Assembly: GCA_024760905.1 (NCBI GenBank)
Contig: CM045739.1
Coordinates: 2,137,501 to 2,201,500 of the forward strand
Direction of reading: 5' to 3'
DNA: 64,000 nt
Source of the DNA: Plotosus lineatus
Taxonomy: Eukaryota; Chordata; Actinopteri; Siluriformes; Plotosidae
Part shown: positions 13,174-23,668 of the stretch, in pieces
How the letters are laid out: each line of letters opens with the position of its first letter
Numbering within the stretch: the stretch's first letter is position 1
Notes under the pieces: generated by a model
What the model saw: only the letters and a program-made list of their open reading frames with translations
What the model was told of the DNA's origin: nothing
Database searches by the model: none
Translations under genes and position numbers: made by a program

Positions 13174-13558
13174 ACAAAATGTTTGGAGTAGTGGCAGTGG
13201 TGGCCTGGGGGTAAAGGTGCTGGATCACTGATCCTAGGGTTGGGGGTTCGAGTCCCACTTCTCCACAAGGTTGTCACTGCCCCCCCCCCGTGCAATAACT
13301 GGGTTATCAAAGGCGGGCCATGTCTGTCACTGTCTATGGTGAGAGGTTGATGTAAAAGAACCATTGCTACCTTTCGTAAAGAGGAGCTGCAAAGCCGTCA
13401 GCGTGTTTCTGTCCCTCGCTAAAGGGTTTTGTCAGGAAGGGCATCGACCTAAAAACCTATGAACCAAATCCCACGTGCGAATCAGATGATCCACCGTGGA
13501 GACCCCTGAGAACGGGAACAGCCGAAAGAAAAAGAAGAAGAGACAAAATGTTTGGAGT
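13174..13558 (+). repeat. SINE-A copy 1: tRNA-headed SINE with LINE-A-like 3' part
   Basis: The SINE is 13190-13542, bounded by a 16-bp duplication (acaaaatgtttggagt at 13174-13189 and 13543-13558). The head ggcagtggtggcctgggggt is tRNA-like, with a perfect box B GGTTCGAGTCC at 13245-13255. The body ends with gtcaggaagggcatcgacct, which resembles the 5' leader of LINE-A. The tail gagacccctgagaacggg plus aacagccgaaag resembles the LINE-A 3' end. It is therefore probably trans-mobilised by LINE-A. Confidence 0.8.
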
Positions 13559-13996
13559 GGATGCATCCATCAATATACACACCACTAATCCATCAATCAA
13601 TTTATCCATCCACACCCACCCACCATCTCCCCATTCATCCACACACAGGCCCATCCACCTATTCATCGACGCCCCCCCCACACACACACACTGTATAACA
13701 CTGCACTGCAGGGCTATTTGTGGAGGTTATTAGTTCGGCTCGGTGTTCATTATTCACGTCCCTGAAATAGAAGATTAACCATCTCGTTCCAGCAGGTAAA
13801 ACCGTTCGGCTTTCACAGACTCATAAGAACACAGCAATCAGTCGAGGATCAGAGGAAAACGAGTGGAAACACAGAGAGAGTCTACTCTCCACTGAAGCTC
13901 AGGAGCCGACCACCTGAGGGGGATTAGAGAGGAAAAGACCTGGCAACACCTCCGAGGATAAGGGTCCCAAGCGTCGACTTATTAAAAACATTATCT

Positions 13997-14054
<58 letters not shown>

Positions 14055-14224
14055 AACAGAAGAATTTAAAAGGACCGCGGATGATTCCAGGTATTTATGG
14101 CCTGTTCTCTGTTTCTGATGATGAACTTTGAGACAAAAAAACCCTGAAACATTATAAGTGTGAACTTGTGAAGATGCTCTGAGCATGCAAGTCTCTCTCA
14201 CACCCTCTCTCTCTCTCTCTCTCC

Positions 14225-14255
<31 letters not shown>

Positions 14256-14447
14256 ACACATACACACACACTTTCTGAAAGAGCAGCATTGACGTGAGAG
14301 GACATTAATGACGTCCTCACACTTCAGAGACACTCACACAGTGATCTTCCCCCAGTGAAATTATTTCCTAATAAATCACCAGGATGATATTTATCAAGGT
14401 TGATACAGAATAGACTATAATATAACTCACTAGTTACCCGTCATGCA
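13559..14447. other. intergenic sequence with ATCC, CA and CT repeats
   Basis: Holds a degenerate ATCC/CACC-rich tract (13560-13690), a (CA)n tract at about 13999-14052 and a CT-rich tract at about 14192-14255. No exon recognised. Confidence 0.65.
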
Positions 14448-14745
14448 TTCATCAAACCACTTCATCCTACAAGGGTCACATGGAGGCTGGAGCTCATCTC
14501 AGCCAATCCCAGGGCCAAAGCAGGTTACACATAAAAGCAAACTTGCACCAGCACCTCGTTACAATCCGGAGCAGCCAGTTAGCTTAATGTACGTTTTTGA
14601 CTAGAGGAAGAAACCAGAGTCCCAGGAGGAAACCAATACGAGCACGAGGCGAGCTACAAACGCCACACAGAAAACAGCTCCACCGAGCCCGGGACTCGAA
14701 CCCAGGACCTTGTTGTTGTGAGGTGCAGGTGCAAACCACTGCTTG
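14448..14745 (-). repeat. SINE-B copy, antisense
   Basis: Antisense order of blocks: tail (catcctacaagggtcacatgg), body (aggaagaaaccagagtccc), then the tRNA-like head with box B. GGACTCGAACC at 14692-14702 is the complement of GGTTCGAGTCC. This is one of the better preserved SINE-B copies. Confidence 0.65.
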
Positions 14746-15219
14746 GAATGCAGTGTTTAGGATGAAGGTTTTATTTTTATTATTTGCTGCAGAGCATCAA
14801 AAATATAAAATGCATCTCGTCTTCAGGATCATCGGCCAGTGGAATGATACCCAGGATCTTCTAAAGTCCTGATGAAAAATCTCACCGAGTTCTCCTCATG
14901 CTCTTGTTCCAGACGCTACTGCTCACATTTTTGGATCGGACTTCCTGAACCTGACCTGGGTTTTACTCCGAGAGTGAAAGAACGGAAAGAAGCAAAATGG
15001 ACCAGTGTTTAACCTCACGTGATCCTCACGTCAGCCTGCAGATACATGTCACCTCCATTTTCTCAGCGTGAGATAGTGAACCATCCAGACCTGTTCAATC
15101 ATTAATATGGGGGGGTGGGGGGTGAACAGTGAGATAGAAAATGGTGGAGGGAGACTGAATGAAAAAAATTACCGAAGCACAGTAATAACCCGAGTGACAT
15201 AAAAATAGAAAGTGGATTA
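14746..15219. other. intergenic sequence, no recognised feature
   Basis: No exon or repeat family recognised. It ends in TA at 15218-15219, the target of the MITE fragment that follows. Confidence 0.4.
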
Positions 15220-15396
15220 CAGACGCTCCCCAACTTATGTTCATCCGTTTTATGTTTTTTCGATTTTACGAGGCTTAAAAAAAAAAAAAAAAAGTCACAT
15301 ATTGAGTTTAGACGTACCAACGTAGTACACTGACGTGCTGACGTAATGACACTGCGTCCATCATTTCCAAACGACAGACTGAACGTCCTATTTCAG
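15220..15396 (-). mobile_element. MITE fragment related to copy 1 (3' end, inverted)
   Basis: It begins CAGACGCTCC after a TA and continues as the reverse complement of roughly the last 200 bases of MITE copy 1 (10165-10362). Shared blocks include cgattttac, acactgcgtc and aacgacagactgaacg. It stops at an AT microsatellite. It may be the left part of one MITE whose right part is at 24812-25542, split by later insertions. Confidence 0.6.

Positions 15397-15399
<3 letters not shown>

Positions 15400-15462
<63 letters not shown>
15400..15462. repeat. (AT)n microsatellite
   Basis: About 60 bases of almost perfect AT repeat between the MITE fragment and unassigned sequence. The Tyr/Ile-rich frame across it is an artefact. 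Confidence 0.9.
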
Positions 15463-15464
<2 letters not shown>

Positions 15465-15688
15465 AAAAAAGGACAGGACAAAGACTTTCTATTGAAAGTC
15501 CATTTATCACTACAGATCTGTTTCGAGGGGTGAAACCATCCTCTCTCTTCAGGTGATTATAGTAGAAGATAAATAAGAATTCTTCTATAATTTTTATTGT
15601 TATTTGCTCTACCAAAAAGTATTGAGCACTCTCCTACGGAAGGATCTACTCAGAAAATCCTCTAATATATATATAAGATATATATATC
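15463..15688. other. unassigned sequence between MITE and LINE-A fragments
   Basis: Includes gaggggtgaaaccatcctc and a second short AT tract at about 15664-15687. No family recognised. Confidence 0.35.
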
Positions 15689-16131
15689 TTCTTTTCCTTT
15701 CGGCTGTTCCCTTCAGGGGTCGCCACAGCGAATCATCTGCCTCCATCTCACCCTATCCTTTGCATCTTCTTCTCTTATACCAGATACCTTCATGTCCTGC
15801 TTCACTACATCCATAAATCTCTTCTTTGGTCTTCCTCTAGGCCTTCTGCCTGGTAGTTCCAACCTCAGCATCCTACTACCAATATACTCACTATCCCTCC
15901 TCTGTACATGTCCAAACCATCACAATCTAGCCTCTCTGACTTTGTCTCCAAAACATCTAACATGTGCTGTCCCTCTGATGGACTCATTCCTGATTCTATC
16001 CATCCTCGTTACTCCCAGAGAGAACCTCAACATTTTCATCTCTGCTACCTCCAGCTCTGCCTCCTGTCTTTTCCCCAGGGCCACTGTTTCTAAACCATAC
16101 AACATCGCTGGCCTCACCACGGTCTTGTACA
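15689..16131 (-). mobile_element. LINE-A copy 5: 3' fragment interrupted by the Gypsy element
   Basis: Antisense 3' end of LINE-A. The plus strand starts cttcttttcctttcggctgt, the complement of the family tail, and continues through the FSLGVTRMD and AMLYGLETV coding blocks. It stops at ...cttgtaca, resumes as cttttcctttcattc at 24794-24808, and is then truncated. The break is the Gypsy insertion site, with TACA duplicated at 16128-16131 and 24790-24793. Confidence 0.85.
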
Positions 16132-17252
16132 TGTAACACCAGCTTGATATAGCTGTGCTAGATTTTATACTAGGTTCTAGAGGAGTAAAATGAATTGTGG
16201 AGATTTGAATTTGAACAGCCGGCAGATTTATTACAATTAACAATATTACAAGAAACAGTGCAAACAATGTTGTAGAACTTTCTTTACAAATTAAAAATAA
16301 AATAAAATAAGCTTAAATCTCTAAGGTTTGATTCGTGTGAACCCGGGAGTCTTTTCCAGGATTGTGATCCGTTTGGGATAAAGGTGTTTTTATCTGTTCT
16401 TATCTGGGATCCTGTGATTTGAAGTGGTTGGGTCTGTAGATCTACTCTCGCATCCAGAGAACAGTTGGCCACACTGCTTCTGGATCCACCAAGAGTTCTC
16501 ACTGGATTTGGCTCGCCATCCGTGTCCGAAACCAGCTTCCAGATCAAATCCAGATCCACTAAAAACCAGTCTGCACATGCAGTACAGACACAATGAATAA
16601 AATATTTAACAACAATAATTCCTAAATAAAATGACAAAAGTGCATGAAAGGCACTGAATGGAATGTAATACAAAACAACACAGCTTATCTGCACTACTTT
16701 AGTGCATTAGCAAAAGTGCTTCAACAAAACATTTAGAAAAATAAAATGTAAGGTTCATTTTGTGCACAGCACAATCTTTGTTATGTACTCCGACTGGTCT
16801 TAGCCTTTTAAAGACAAAAATAGTGCACACAGCTTTAAAAGTCACCACGTGTAAAGTTAGCATAGGTTCACCACGTGTAAAGTTAGCATAGGTTCTTAAA
16901 CTAGCTTCATATTGTAATGACTCACCGGAGCTTCCAAGAAAACAAACTCTCTCCACCCGGTTCGATTGAGAGAGAACAAAACACATACAAGGCTCTGAAA
17001 AGCACACAAACTTAGTTAAACTTGTTAAAAGTTCACTTAATCACATTTTTGATCGTTGACTCACTCGTGTCGCTTTTCGAGGGCTCTGTATGCGTCCTGC
17101 TCTTCACGCTCTCTGCTGCACTCTCTGCTGGTCGCATGCAGCACGTGCCTATGACGCGCTCAAGGGGACTAGGAAACTAGTGCTTTCAGGGAGTGTTGGA
17201 AACTAGGGTTTTTTCCAATAAAATTAGTAACCATGTGTTTACCTGTGTTACA
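16132..17252 (-). repeat. 3' LTR of the Gypsy element
   Basis: 1,121 bp with 7-bp perfect terminal inverted repeats TGTAACA/TGTTACA. It contains a 26-bp tandem duplication (two copies from about 16845 to 16896), each with a CACGTG E-box (16846-16851, 16872-16877), and a third CACGTG at 17142-17147. AATAAA lies on the minus strand at 16227-16232, about 95 bases before the LTR end, a plausible R-region poly(A) signal. Confidence 0.95.
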
Positions 17253-17264
17253 CCCTCCCCCCTT
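17253..17264 (-). other. polypurine tract of the Gypsy element
   Basis: On the minus strand AAGGGGGGAGGG directly precedes the 3' LTR, the expected primer for plus-strand DNA synthesis. Confidence 0.85.
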
Positions 17265-17302
17265 GAATAAGCATGAGTCCCGTCATGTACTTAAATGTTT
17301 GT

Positions 17303-20300
17303 TTAAACATCATAGATCTGATGGTTTTCATAGCTACTAAATGACTCTAGGGCTTGGTTAAAGTTATCCAAGAACCGTTGTGCAAAAGATATCAGCGGTT
17401 GACCCAATTGAGGGTAATGAAACCGTCCTGGGGCTCGCTTTAATCTTTCAGATTTTCTCACATTGGGAGTTTCATTTGTTGTTTCAATTGTCTGTTCTGT
17501 TTGTTGGTCAATCACATCACCATTTTGCTCTGTGTCCACAATATTAACGTCTGGTCCTCCTTGTATTTGGTTTTCATCATCTCCTCCTTCCATGACATCT
17601 GAATGTGATTCCTCTTTGAGTAGTTCGGCCTCATTCTGATTTTCCTGTTCATTGTCCATCTCGTCTGTGTCTGTCTCAACTGAAACTGTTGGGTGCAAGG
17701 AGGTATCCTTATTGAGTGAGAGTGGTTCATTTGAAATATCCGAGTTTGTTGTCTGGTTTCGTACATTTGATTGGTCTTGATTATTGTCATAAATCTTAAT
17801 GAATGTCTCTGTTTCGATTGAAGGTTGTCCTGGCATGGGTTCATACTCCTCCTCTGATTCTGACAGATCTGTGTCCTGTGGTTCGGAAAGACTTTGTCGA
17901 GTTTTGCGTCTACGTGGAGGTTTTGGTCTTGTCTCAACTTCATCCTCAATGTCTGAGAGGTCACCACACGCAAGTAAAAGGTCTCGGTGAAGAGTTCTAC
18001 TTGGACCATCACCTCTCTCTGGTCGAACCACATACACAGGAACATTTTCCATTTTCTTGACAACACGGTACACCATGCGTTCCCATTTGTCGGCAAGTTT
18101 ATGTTTATTGCGCAAGCGGACATTTTTGACTAAAACTCTATCTCCTGCTTCAAGAGTGGATTCTCTGACTTTCTTATCAAATCTGCTCTTATTGCGCTCT
18201 GCAACTTTTTGGAGTTTTCAAGGGCAATTTGGTAACTTTCTTCGAGTTTAGCCTTTAGACTGCGCACATACTGAGAATGGGATGCAGGTGAGTCCCCTGT
18301 AACGGGCAACCCAAAGGCAAGGTCAACTGGTAGCTTAGGCTTACGGCCAAACATCAACTCATAAGGACTAAACCCAGTAACCTCACTCTTTGAACAGTTG
18401 TAGGCGTGTGTGAGAGGCTTGACAAAATCACGCCAATGAACTTTTTGGCCATCCTTCAGAGTACCTAACATACTAAGGAGGGTGCGATTGAATCGCTCTA
18501 CGGGGTTACCCCTCGGGTGATAAGGACTGGTTCTCATTTTTTTGATACCCGTAATAGCACACAGTTCCTTAATCACATGTGACTCAAAATCCCTCCCCTG
18601 GTCACTATGGAGGCGTTCAGGGAACCCGTAGTGAACCAAAAAGTTTTCCCAGAGATTTTTAGCCACAGTGGTTGCCTTTTGATCACGAGTGGGCAAGGCT
18701 ACCGCATATTTTGTAAAATGATCTGTGATGACTAAAACGTCCTTGGTACTCTTACTATCGGGCTCAATCGAAAGAAAGTCCATGCAGACCAATTCCATTG
18801 GTCGCGTGGTTTTAATATTAACTAAAGGCGCGGCCTTTTCAGGCAAGGACTTTCTTCGAACACAACGACCACAGTTCTTTATTTTGGTCTCAATGTCATG
18901 ACCCATCTTAGGCCAATAAAATCTTGCTCTCACTAGTTCATGAGTCCTCTCCCACCCCATATGACCCATGTCATCGTGGAGTAACTTTAGAACAGTGGGT
19001 CTAAGTGAGACAGGGAGTACAAGCTGGTAAGTTGTATCTGGGTCACATTGTCGTCTCCTGAACAAAAGGTCATCCCTCATTTCAAGACGCGTTTCCATTC
19101 TCGGAGCATCAGTTTTATTTCAAATGTTTCTCTGTTGTTATGTGGAACATCTGCTCCAGCTTCAAGTAACTGAATGACACGATTGATGCTCGGGTCAGAT
19201 CTTTGTTGTTCTTTAAGCTCATGAGCAGAAAACAAGGGAACAGTTACTTGACCAGATGTTTCAGCATCACTGTATACATCAGGAATTGCGTCAGCATTCA
19301 TAGCCAAGGACTCAACAAGAATGACATGAGGTGAATCTTTGGTTTTCTCATTGAGAAAATGCTTGTGACATACTGCTGCAATAGTATCAGGACATAAATC
19401 ACTACATCGAGGAGGGGATCCGAGAAGACGTGAGGTGAGTTGTTGTATTCGGTTCTCCTCTTCTAATGTCACATAATCCGCAGCTAGTGTTTGGTGGGGC
19501 CTTTGTGATAGGCCATCTGCGTCCTGGTTAGCCTTTCCAGCTCTGTATTTGATTTGGAAATTGAAGGTGGATAGCGCTGCTAACCAGCGATAGCTAGCTG
19601 CATCAAGCTTTGCAGTGGTCAGAATGTATGTAAGCGGATTATTATCCGTTACAACTGTGAATTCATTACCATAAAGGTAATCATGAAACTTTTCTACAAT
19701 GGACCATTTCAGAGCTAGAAATTCTAGCTTATGAGCTGGATATCTGGTTTCGCTTGGTGTCAGCCCCCTACTGGCATAGGCTATGACGCGCATTTTACCA
19801 CCTTGCTCTTGATAAAGAGCGGCACCTAGGCCTGTAGAGCTGGCGTCAGTATGCAGAACATATTGGAGCTTTGGATCTGCAAAGCCCAATACAGGAGAGG
19901 ATGTTAATTTCTCCTTAATGCATTCAAAGGCTGACTGACAGACAGATGTCCACCTCTCGGCAAAAGGTTCTCGAGGGTTGAAATACTTAGAAGTGTCGGT
20001 TCGTTTCTGGACTCTTCTATAAGGTGGGTAGCCACATGTAAGGTCGTTTAAGGGCCGAACTATCTTTGAATAATCTTTAACAAATCGGCGATAGTAGCCG
20101 GTGAACCCTAAAAACGACTTGAGTTGCTTCAAGTTTTGTGGCACTGGCCAGGTCTTAATGGCTGCTACTTTTTCAGGATCTGTTTCTACGCCATTTCTCG
20201 AAACAATATGGCCTAAATATTTAACCAATGTCTGAAAAAAGCGACATTTCTGGGGGGACAACTTTAAGCCATATTCACGAAGACGGTCCAAAACATGCTT

Positions 20301-21896
20301 TAGCCTCTGTTCGTGTTGCTCTAGGGAGTCTGAGAAAACAATCAAATCGTCTAGGAAGACGAGCACCTCCTTAAGATTAATGTCTCCCATGCACCTCTCC
20401 ATTAACCTCTGAAAGGTGCTGGGAGCATTTGTGATTCCCTGAGGCATTCGATTGAATTCATAAAACCCTAGGGGGCATACAAACGCTGTTTTGGCCTTAT
20501 CTTCCTCATCCATCTCTATCTGGTAGTAGCCCGACTTTAAGTCCATGACAGAGAACCAGTTTGACCCAGATAGAGCGGAGAAGGTCTCTTCAAGATTTGG
20601 TAACGCGTAAGCGTCTTTAACCGTTTGTACGTTAACCTTACGGTAGTCCACACAGAGACGTACCTCACCCGTCTTTTTCTTAACTACAACGATGGGGGAC
20701 GAAAGGGGATTCTGATGGTCTTATTACCCCGGCATCGAGAAGCATTTTGAGGTGTTTCCTAACAGCTTCGTAGTCATTTGGGTGAATAGGCCTCGATCTC
20801 TGTTTTATGGGTGTTTCGTCTTTAAGCTTGATTTTATGCTTAACTCTAGTGGCATGGCCAAAGTCAAGATCGTGGCATGCGAAGACATCACTGTAAGCAC
20901 TCAGACTCTGTGTGATGCGACTTTTCCACTCCTCAGGCAGAGGTGAATTTTCAAAATCAAAAGTCAACTGGTCCTTCGGTGATGAGGAGTCTGCAGACAA
21001 GCGACAACAACCTGCTGAATTGGTATTGGACAGGTTTTGAGTTTCCAAAACTTGGTCTGCAACATGCAGTTCAGCAAGGACACAGTTGCCAGGAAGCATA
21101 ATGTCATGATCGGTTTCATTTCTTATCCAAACAGGGTGCTTGTAAGGACTTTGACTTGGCACTGTGATAAGACAGCAGTCAACAAAGATTCCACCTGGAA
21201 GGGCTGAGGACATTGGCTGCTCTACTACTGCCCATTTGTCTGTGAGTGGCGAACTTAAGTGGGCACAGCTTTCAAGACAGACCTTCTCGTGAGCTGGAAT
21301 AACATAAGGTGTGTTGCCCCTCAGTGTCATTAGCCCAAGCTTCCCTGTGCTCTTTGTTTCGTATCTGTGCTCGAGGATTTTTAAAATCTGACTATAGCCA
21401 TAGACAGCTGGTAGAATGGGAGTGTCTCGACAATGTTCCTCATATAAAACATCGAGGGCATTTGTACCAATTAACACTGGCAAGTCTGTGCTGGAGCGCA
21501 AATCAGGTACTATTAGAGCTAATGTAGAAATTTGAGGCTCAGACTCAACAAACTCTTTTGGAAAACCAACTGGAACTTCTACATAGCCTAGATAAGGTAC
21601 CGCCTGACCGTTTGCACCCTCAACATCTAGGTCACTGATCGGCTGGATTGGAAAATCAACCAGGTGTCTCTGGTAAAAGGAGTGTGAAATAGTCGTAACT
21701 TGCGACCCTGAATCTAATAGAGAATTGCAGCTAACGCCAGCTATGTTTATATTAGCAGTGCACTTCTTACCTATTAAGCCCTTGGGAAAGCTAGAATGGT
21801 GTTTACTCGTTAGCGTACAACTCTGTTTTGGCTGGGGTTTCTGAGTGGGACTTGTGTCGCTACTAGTTCCAGTTTGTCCCTCAACTGAAACAGGAA
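17303..21896 (-). pseudogene. pol: Gypsy pol: protease, RT, RNase H, integrase, C-terminal extension (frameshifted)
   Basis: Pol is open in the -1 frame relative to gag, starting at the frameshift site. Protease has LLDSGSQVTT (active DSG at about 21706-21714). RT begins near 20900; its catalytic motif reads VFLDDL at about 20345-20360, and the GYYRRFVKDYS block follows. RNase H has the HTDASSTGLGAALY block near 19840. Integrase (19098 to about 18200) has the HH and NCGRC zinc-binding residues, and the DDE residues in MDFLSIEP, HSDQGRDF and VERFNR. A long Glu/Asn-rich, partly basic tail ends at 17303. Apparent 1-base frameshifts lie near 20703 (just before the SPIVVVKKK block), near 19090 (between RNase H and integrase) and near 18215 (late integrase). 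The protein would be a polyprotein acting in virus-like particles and the nucleus. This copy could not make it whole. Confidence 0.9.
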
Positions 21897-21906
21897 CTAG
21901 TTTAAA
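21847..21906 (-). promoter_or_regulatory. gag-pol -1 ribosomal frameshift signal
   Basis: Minus-strand slippery heptamer T TTA AAC at 21906-21900 is followed at once by the gag stop TAG (21899-21897). Shifting -1 opens the protease frame. Downstream arms CTAGTTCC (21900-21893) and GGAACTAG (21870-21863) form an 8-bp stem, extended by GTTT/AAAC. Loop bases GGGAC (21880-21876) can pair with GTCCC (21851-21847), an H-type pseudoknot. The stem touches the heptamer, so its base would have to be partly open. Heptamer and frames are read directly; the fold is inferred. Confidence 0.8.
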
Positions 21907-23549
21907 TCAGTGTTACATTGGTTCTCCCAAGCCTTTTGTTTTGACCTAAGCTCTTTGCGCTTAGCTTCAACAGCTTTGGGGTTTGGGTCACTGTCACAAG
22001 AGGGGACTATATGGCCATCCTCGCCACAGTTAAAGCAGAACCATGGGCGAGGCTTTTTGTTACCTTTGCCAAAGCTTTCACTTTTCGGCGGTGAGCTCTG
22101 TGTTTGTGTCCCTTTCCGCTGTTGTTTCTTTGCAACTTTGGGGGACTTTGTCTGAGGTTTCTTTTCAACTGTCTTTTCCATGGACGCTTTTAAGGAAGTT
22201 AACTGTTCTTGCAGTTGAGCAATTTGTTTCTGCAGTTTCTTGGTAGACGTTTTACTAGAATTGTCTGCAGCAGCAGCTTGAAACTCAGTGTCTGCATAAA
22301 CATTTAAAGGGTTGGACAGTACCTTTACTTTTGAAAGTCCTAAGTGCTGCTTCATGCGAGTGGACTTAGCTGCTTGTTTATCCTCCTCTGTTCGCAGCAA
22401 CGAAAGAAGTTCAGAAAAGGTAGGTGGGCTGGATTTCTTTTGTTCTAGATGGAGGCTGGCAATTAGGTTATCATCCCAGCACCCCCTACAGAACTGTTTT
22501 AAAAGCTGTCGATCAAAATCACTGACTGTAACGCCTCCCCCTTTAGCAACTTTGCTTAATGTAGTCTGGAGCCGGTGCAAGTATGTTGAAGGTTTTTCAC
22601 CGGCATTTTGGTTTGTGCTCAAAAATTTCGCAAACAGCTCATCAGTATCATCTACATTCCCGTATGCAGAGTCGAGCAAGCTCAGAAAGTCTTTGGGGCT
22701 GGACAAGGGGCCCAAATGTTTGACAATATTGGCGGCTGTTGGTAAGAGACTTTCAATAATTTTTCTTACTACCTGTCTTTCAGAAACAGAAGAGTCGGCA
22801 AGATAAAACTCAACATGACTGCGCCAAGTGTCATAATCTACTTCCGTATTAGGGCACGGAAATTTTCCAGAGAACGACCTGAACTTGGAAGAGTTCAGAT
22901 AAGTTTGGGACGTGTCAGCACTTCTGACAATGTGCTCGACAATCACCCTCTGGACTTCAGGGGTGCTCAAGTGTTCGGGATTTAAATTAGGAGTTGGTCT
23001 GCTGTTGATTGGAGAACTGGGAATATCAGAGTTTGAGGTAGTTGTGAGAGTTTCCCTATTTGTTTGTGTCACAACAGAATCACCTGTTAAACTTTCAGTT
23101 ACTGGAGTAGCGTCAGTGGAAGCTATACCTTCACTTTCAGCAGCAGAGGCCTGAAGTTTGTTAAGTTCACCAAGCAACAATTTCTCATAATCTATTCCGC
23201 TTGCTTTGGCAATTCCCTTTAAATGAAAGAGAAAAGACTTGGTCAGATCAGCTGTTAACTTATCACTATAAAGTGGGGATAAGAGCTGAATTTTGTGAAC
23301 AACCTTTGGGTCAGATGTTGCTCTTTGACATGGTAGTTCAGCCTGAATTGACTCAATAGCAGTGCCATACTCAAACTCAACTACGGCTGTATTTTCAAAG
23401 TCAGGGTCAGAAGTAGTAAGTTTCACTGTTCGTGTAATAGAACCATACTTTTCTAAAAACTTAATAACTTCATCAGTCTCAGTACCAGAAAAACCACTAA
23501 TTAATACAGCATTTGGTACTTTGATACCTTCACGTTCAATGATATCCAT
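21897..23549 (-). CDS. gag: Gypsy gag, PNMA-like, with CCHC zinc knuckle
   Basis: Intact frame of 550 codons from ATG at 23549 (MDIIEREGIKVPN...). I prefer this start to one nine codons upstream because PNMA-type gags begin with such a short acidic segment. Residues of roughly 10-75 resemble the RRM-like N-terminal domain of paraneoplastic Ma proteins (VLISGFSG ... AVVEFEYG). The middle holds a capsid-like region (about residues 225-400). A coiled-coil-prone Gln/Leu/Lys stretch follows, then a Lys-rich linker and a CCHC knuckle, CFNCGEDGHIVPSC, near residue 515. Gag packages element RNA and forms particles. The frame ends in TTA AAC TAG, the recoding site for pol. Confidence 0.9.
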   Translation of the reverse strand: MDIIEREGIKVPNAVLISGFSGTETDEVIKFLEKYGSITRTVKLTTSDPDFENTAVVEFEYGTAIESIQAELPCQRATSDPKVVHKIQLLSPLYSDKLTADLTKSFLFHLKGIAKASGIDYEKLLLGELNKLQASAAESEGIASTDATPVTESLTGDSVVTQTNRETLTTTSNSDIPSSPINSRPTPNLNPEHLSTPEVQRVIVEHIVRSADTSQTYLNSSKFRSFSGKFPCPNTEVDYDTWRSHVEFYLADSSVSERQVVRKIIESLLPTAANIVKHLGPLSSPKDFLSLLDSAYGNVDDTDELFAKFLSTNQNAGEKPSTYLHRLQTTLSKVAKGGGVTVSDFDRQLLKQFCRGCWDDNLIASLHLEQKKSSPPTFSELLSLLRTEEDKQAAKSTRMKQHLGLSKVKVLSNPLNVYADTEFQAAAADNSSKTSTKKLQKQIAQLQEQLTSLKASMEKTVEKKPQTKSPKVAKKQQRKGTQTQSSPPKSESFGKGNKKPRPWFCFNCGEDGHIVPSCDSDPNPKAVEAKRKELRSKQKAWENQCNTDLN

Positions 23550-23644
23550 ATTTCTTTTGTGGGAAAAGTTGTACAAAAACTGTCATAAAACTGCCAAACT
23601 GTATGCCAAATTATTAATTTAGAGGCAAAATGTAGCCAAAACTC

Positions 23645-23662
23645 CTCCTGGCTGGCTCGCCA
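23645..23662 (-). other. primer-binding site matching tRNA-Arg(ACG)
   Basis: On the minus strand TGGCGAGCCAGCCAGGAG starts 6 bases after the 5' LTR. All 18 bases are complementary to the 3' end of eukaryotic tRNA-Arg(ACG) including CCA, as I recall that tRNA. Confidence 0.8.
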
Positions 23663-23668
23663 CTTTGA

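Noticed and set aside
17799..18060. Plus-strand frames opposite the Gypsy integrase tail
   Set aside because: They are shadows of the minus-strand pol region.
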